Below are positions 6,695 through 6,962 of a stretch of DNA of 6,962 nt, piece by piece. Below the pieces are notes generated by a model, which saw only the letters and a list, made by a program, of their open reading frames with translations, was not told the origin of the DNA and made no database searches. Source of the DNA: Bacteroidota bacterium. Lineage in GTDB: Bacteria; Bacteroidota; Bacteroidia; Bacteroidales; Paludibacteraceae. Within the stretch, counting starts at the first letter, position 1. Every line of letters begins with the position of its first letter. A program made the translations under genes and the position numbers. Where the stretch lies: positions 1 through 6,962 of the forward strand of contig JAFNAU010000110.1 of NCBI GenBank assembly GCA_017860335.1, read 5' to 3'.

Positions 6695-6962
6695 TCAGTG
6701 ATAAAATGCTCCGTGTGAGAAAAGATATTCCAGCATATAGTATACAGCACCTGCCAGATATCCGATTAAAGCCAGCCAGCTGATTTTTTTCACATACCAG
6801 AAGAAATTAATTTTCTCCATGCCCATGGCAGCCACACCGGCAGCAGAACCAATTATCAGTATGCTTCCTCCCGTTCCGGCACAGTAAGCGAGGAATTCCC
6901 ACAAATAGTGATCCATCGGGAACTGAGCCATATCATACATGCCCTGCGTAGCAGCAACCAGC
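6695..6962 (-). CDS. nhaD: NhaD-type Na+/H+ antiporter, C-terminal fragment at the right edge
   Basis: Only the last 88 residues and the TGA stop are in the window; the gene continues beyond base 6962. The visible part begins LVAATQGMYDM and carries a conserved NhaD C-terminal block: LAYCAGTGGSILIIGSAAGV near residues 27-46 of the fragment, then AAMGMEKINFFWYVKKISW. A last hydrophobic helix follows (LALIGYLAGAVYYMLEYLF), then a short SHGAFYH tail. The family exchanges internal Na+ (or Li+) for protons across the inner membrane and serves pH and sodium homeostasis. The gene is followed by a strong hairpin terminator, so it is probably the end of its unit and not co-transcribed with the MATE gene. 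An internal ATG (6940-6938) opens the frame inside the window but lies within conserved sequence and is not the start. The assignment rests on sequence pattern recognition of this C-terminal block. Confidence 0.85.
   Translation of the reverse strand, partial: LVAATQGMYDMAQFPMDHYLWEFLAYCAGTGGSILIIGSAAGVAAMGMEKINFFWYVKKISWLALIGYLAGAVYYMLEYLFSHGAFYH

Noticed and set aside
1..6962. CRISPR array, tRNA or rRNA gene, insertion sequence, phage or defence genes
   Set aside because: No regularly spaced repeats, cloverleaf-like sequence, transposase or phage motif was seen; nearly all the DNA is accounted for by hut and transporter genes.

Overview
The window looks like chromosome from a member of the Bacteroidota. 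The evidence is moderate G+C, weak or absent Shine-Dalgarno sequences, two boxes matching the Bacteroidota -7 consensus TAnnTTTG upstream of genes, and protein sequences of the type seen in that phylum. No genus can be named from sequence alone. All recognised genes lie on the minus strand, so transcription runs from high to low coordinates.

In order of transcription the layout is as follows. First comes the 3' end of an NhaD-type Na+/H+ antiporter gene (6962-6695), closed by a bidirectional-looking hairpin terminator (6650-6676). Next is a MATE-family multidrug/Na+ efflux transporter (6601-5279) with its own -7 box just upstream. A 233-base regulatory gap (5278-5046) holds a second -7 box and two palindromes. 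It is followed by a compact histidine-utilisation cluster: hutH (histidine ammonia-lyase), hutU (urocanate hydratase), hutI (imidazolonepropionase) and ftcD (glutamate formimidoyltransferase), which runs off the left edge.

Together the four hut enzymes convert L-histidine to urocanate, then imidazolone propionate, then N-formimino-L-glutamate, and finally glutamate plus 5-formimino-tetrahydrofolate. This is the folate-dependent end of the pathway; no hutF or hutG is visible. hutH, hutU and hutI are separated by 12 and 1 bases and almost certainly share one mRNA.

The most unusual point is the hutI/ftcD junction (about 541-606). A G/C-run repeat supplies the last codons and stop of hutI. Beyond it the ftcD frame has no usable start codon and lacks the conserved N-terminal ECVPNFSEG-type segment. 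A diverged, oppositely oriented copy of the same repeat lies directly before hutH (5050-5082). I see no new multi-gene system, phage, CRISPR array, insertion sequence or RNA gene. Apart from the junction and the operator-like sites, this is an ordinary catabolic region.
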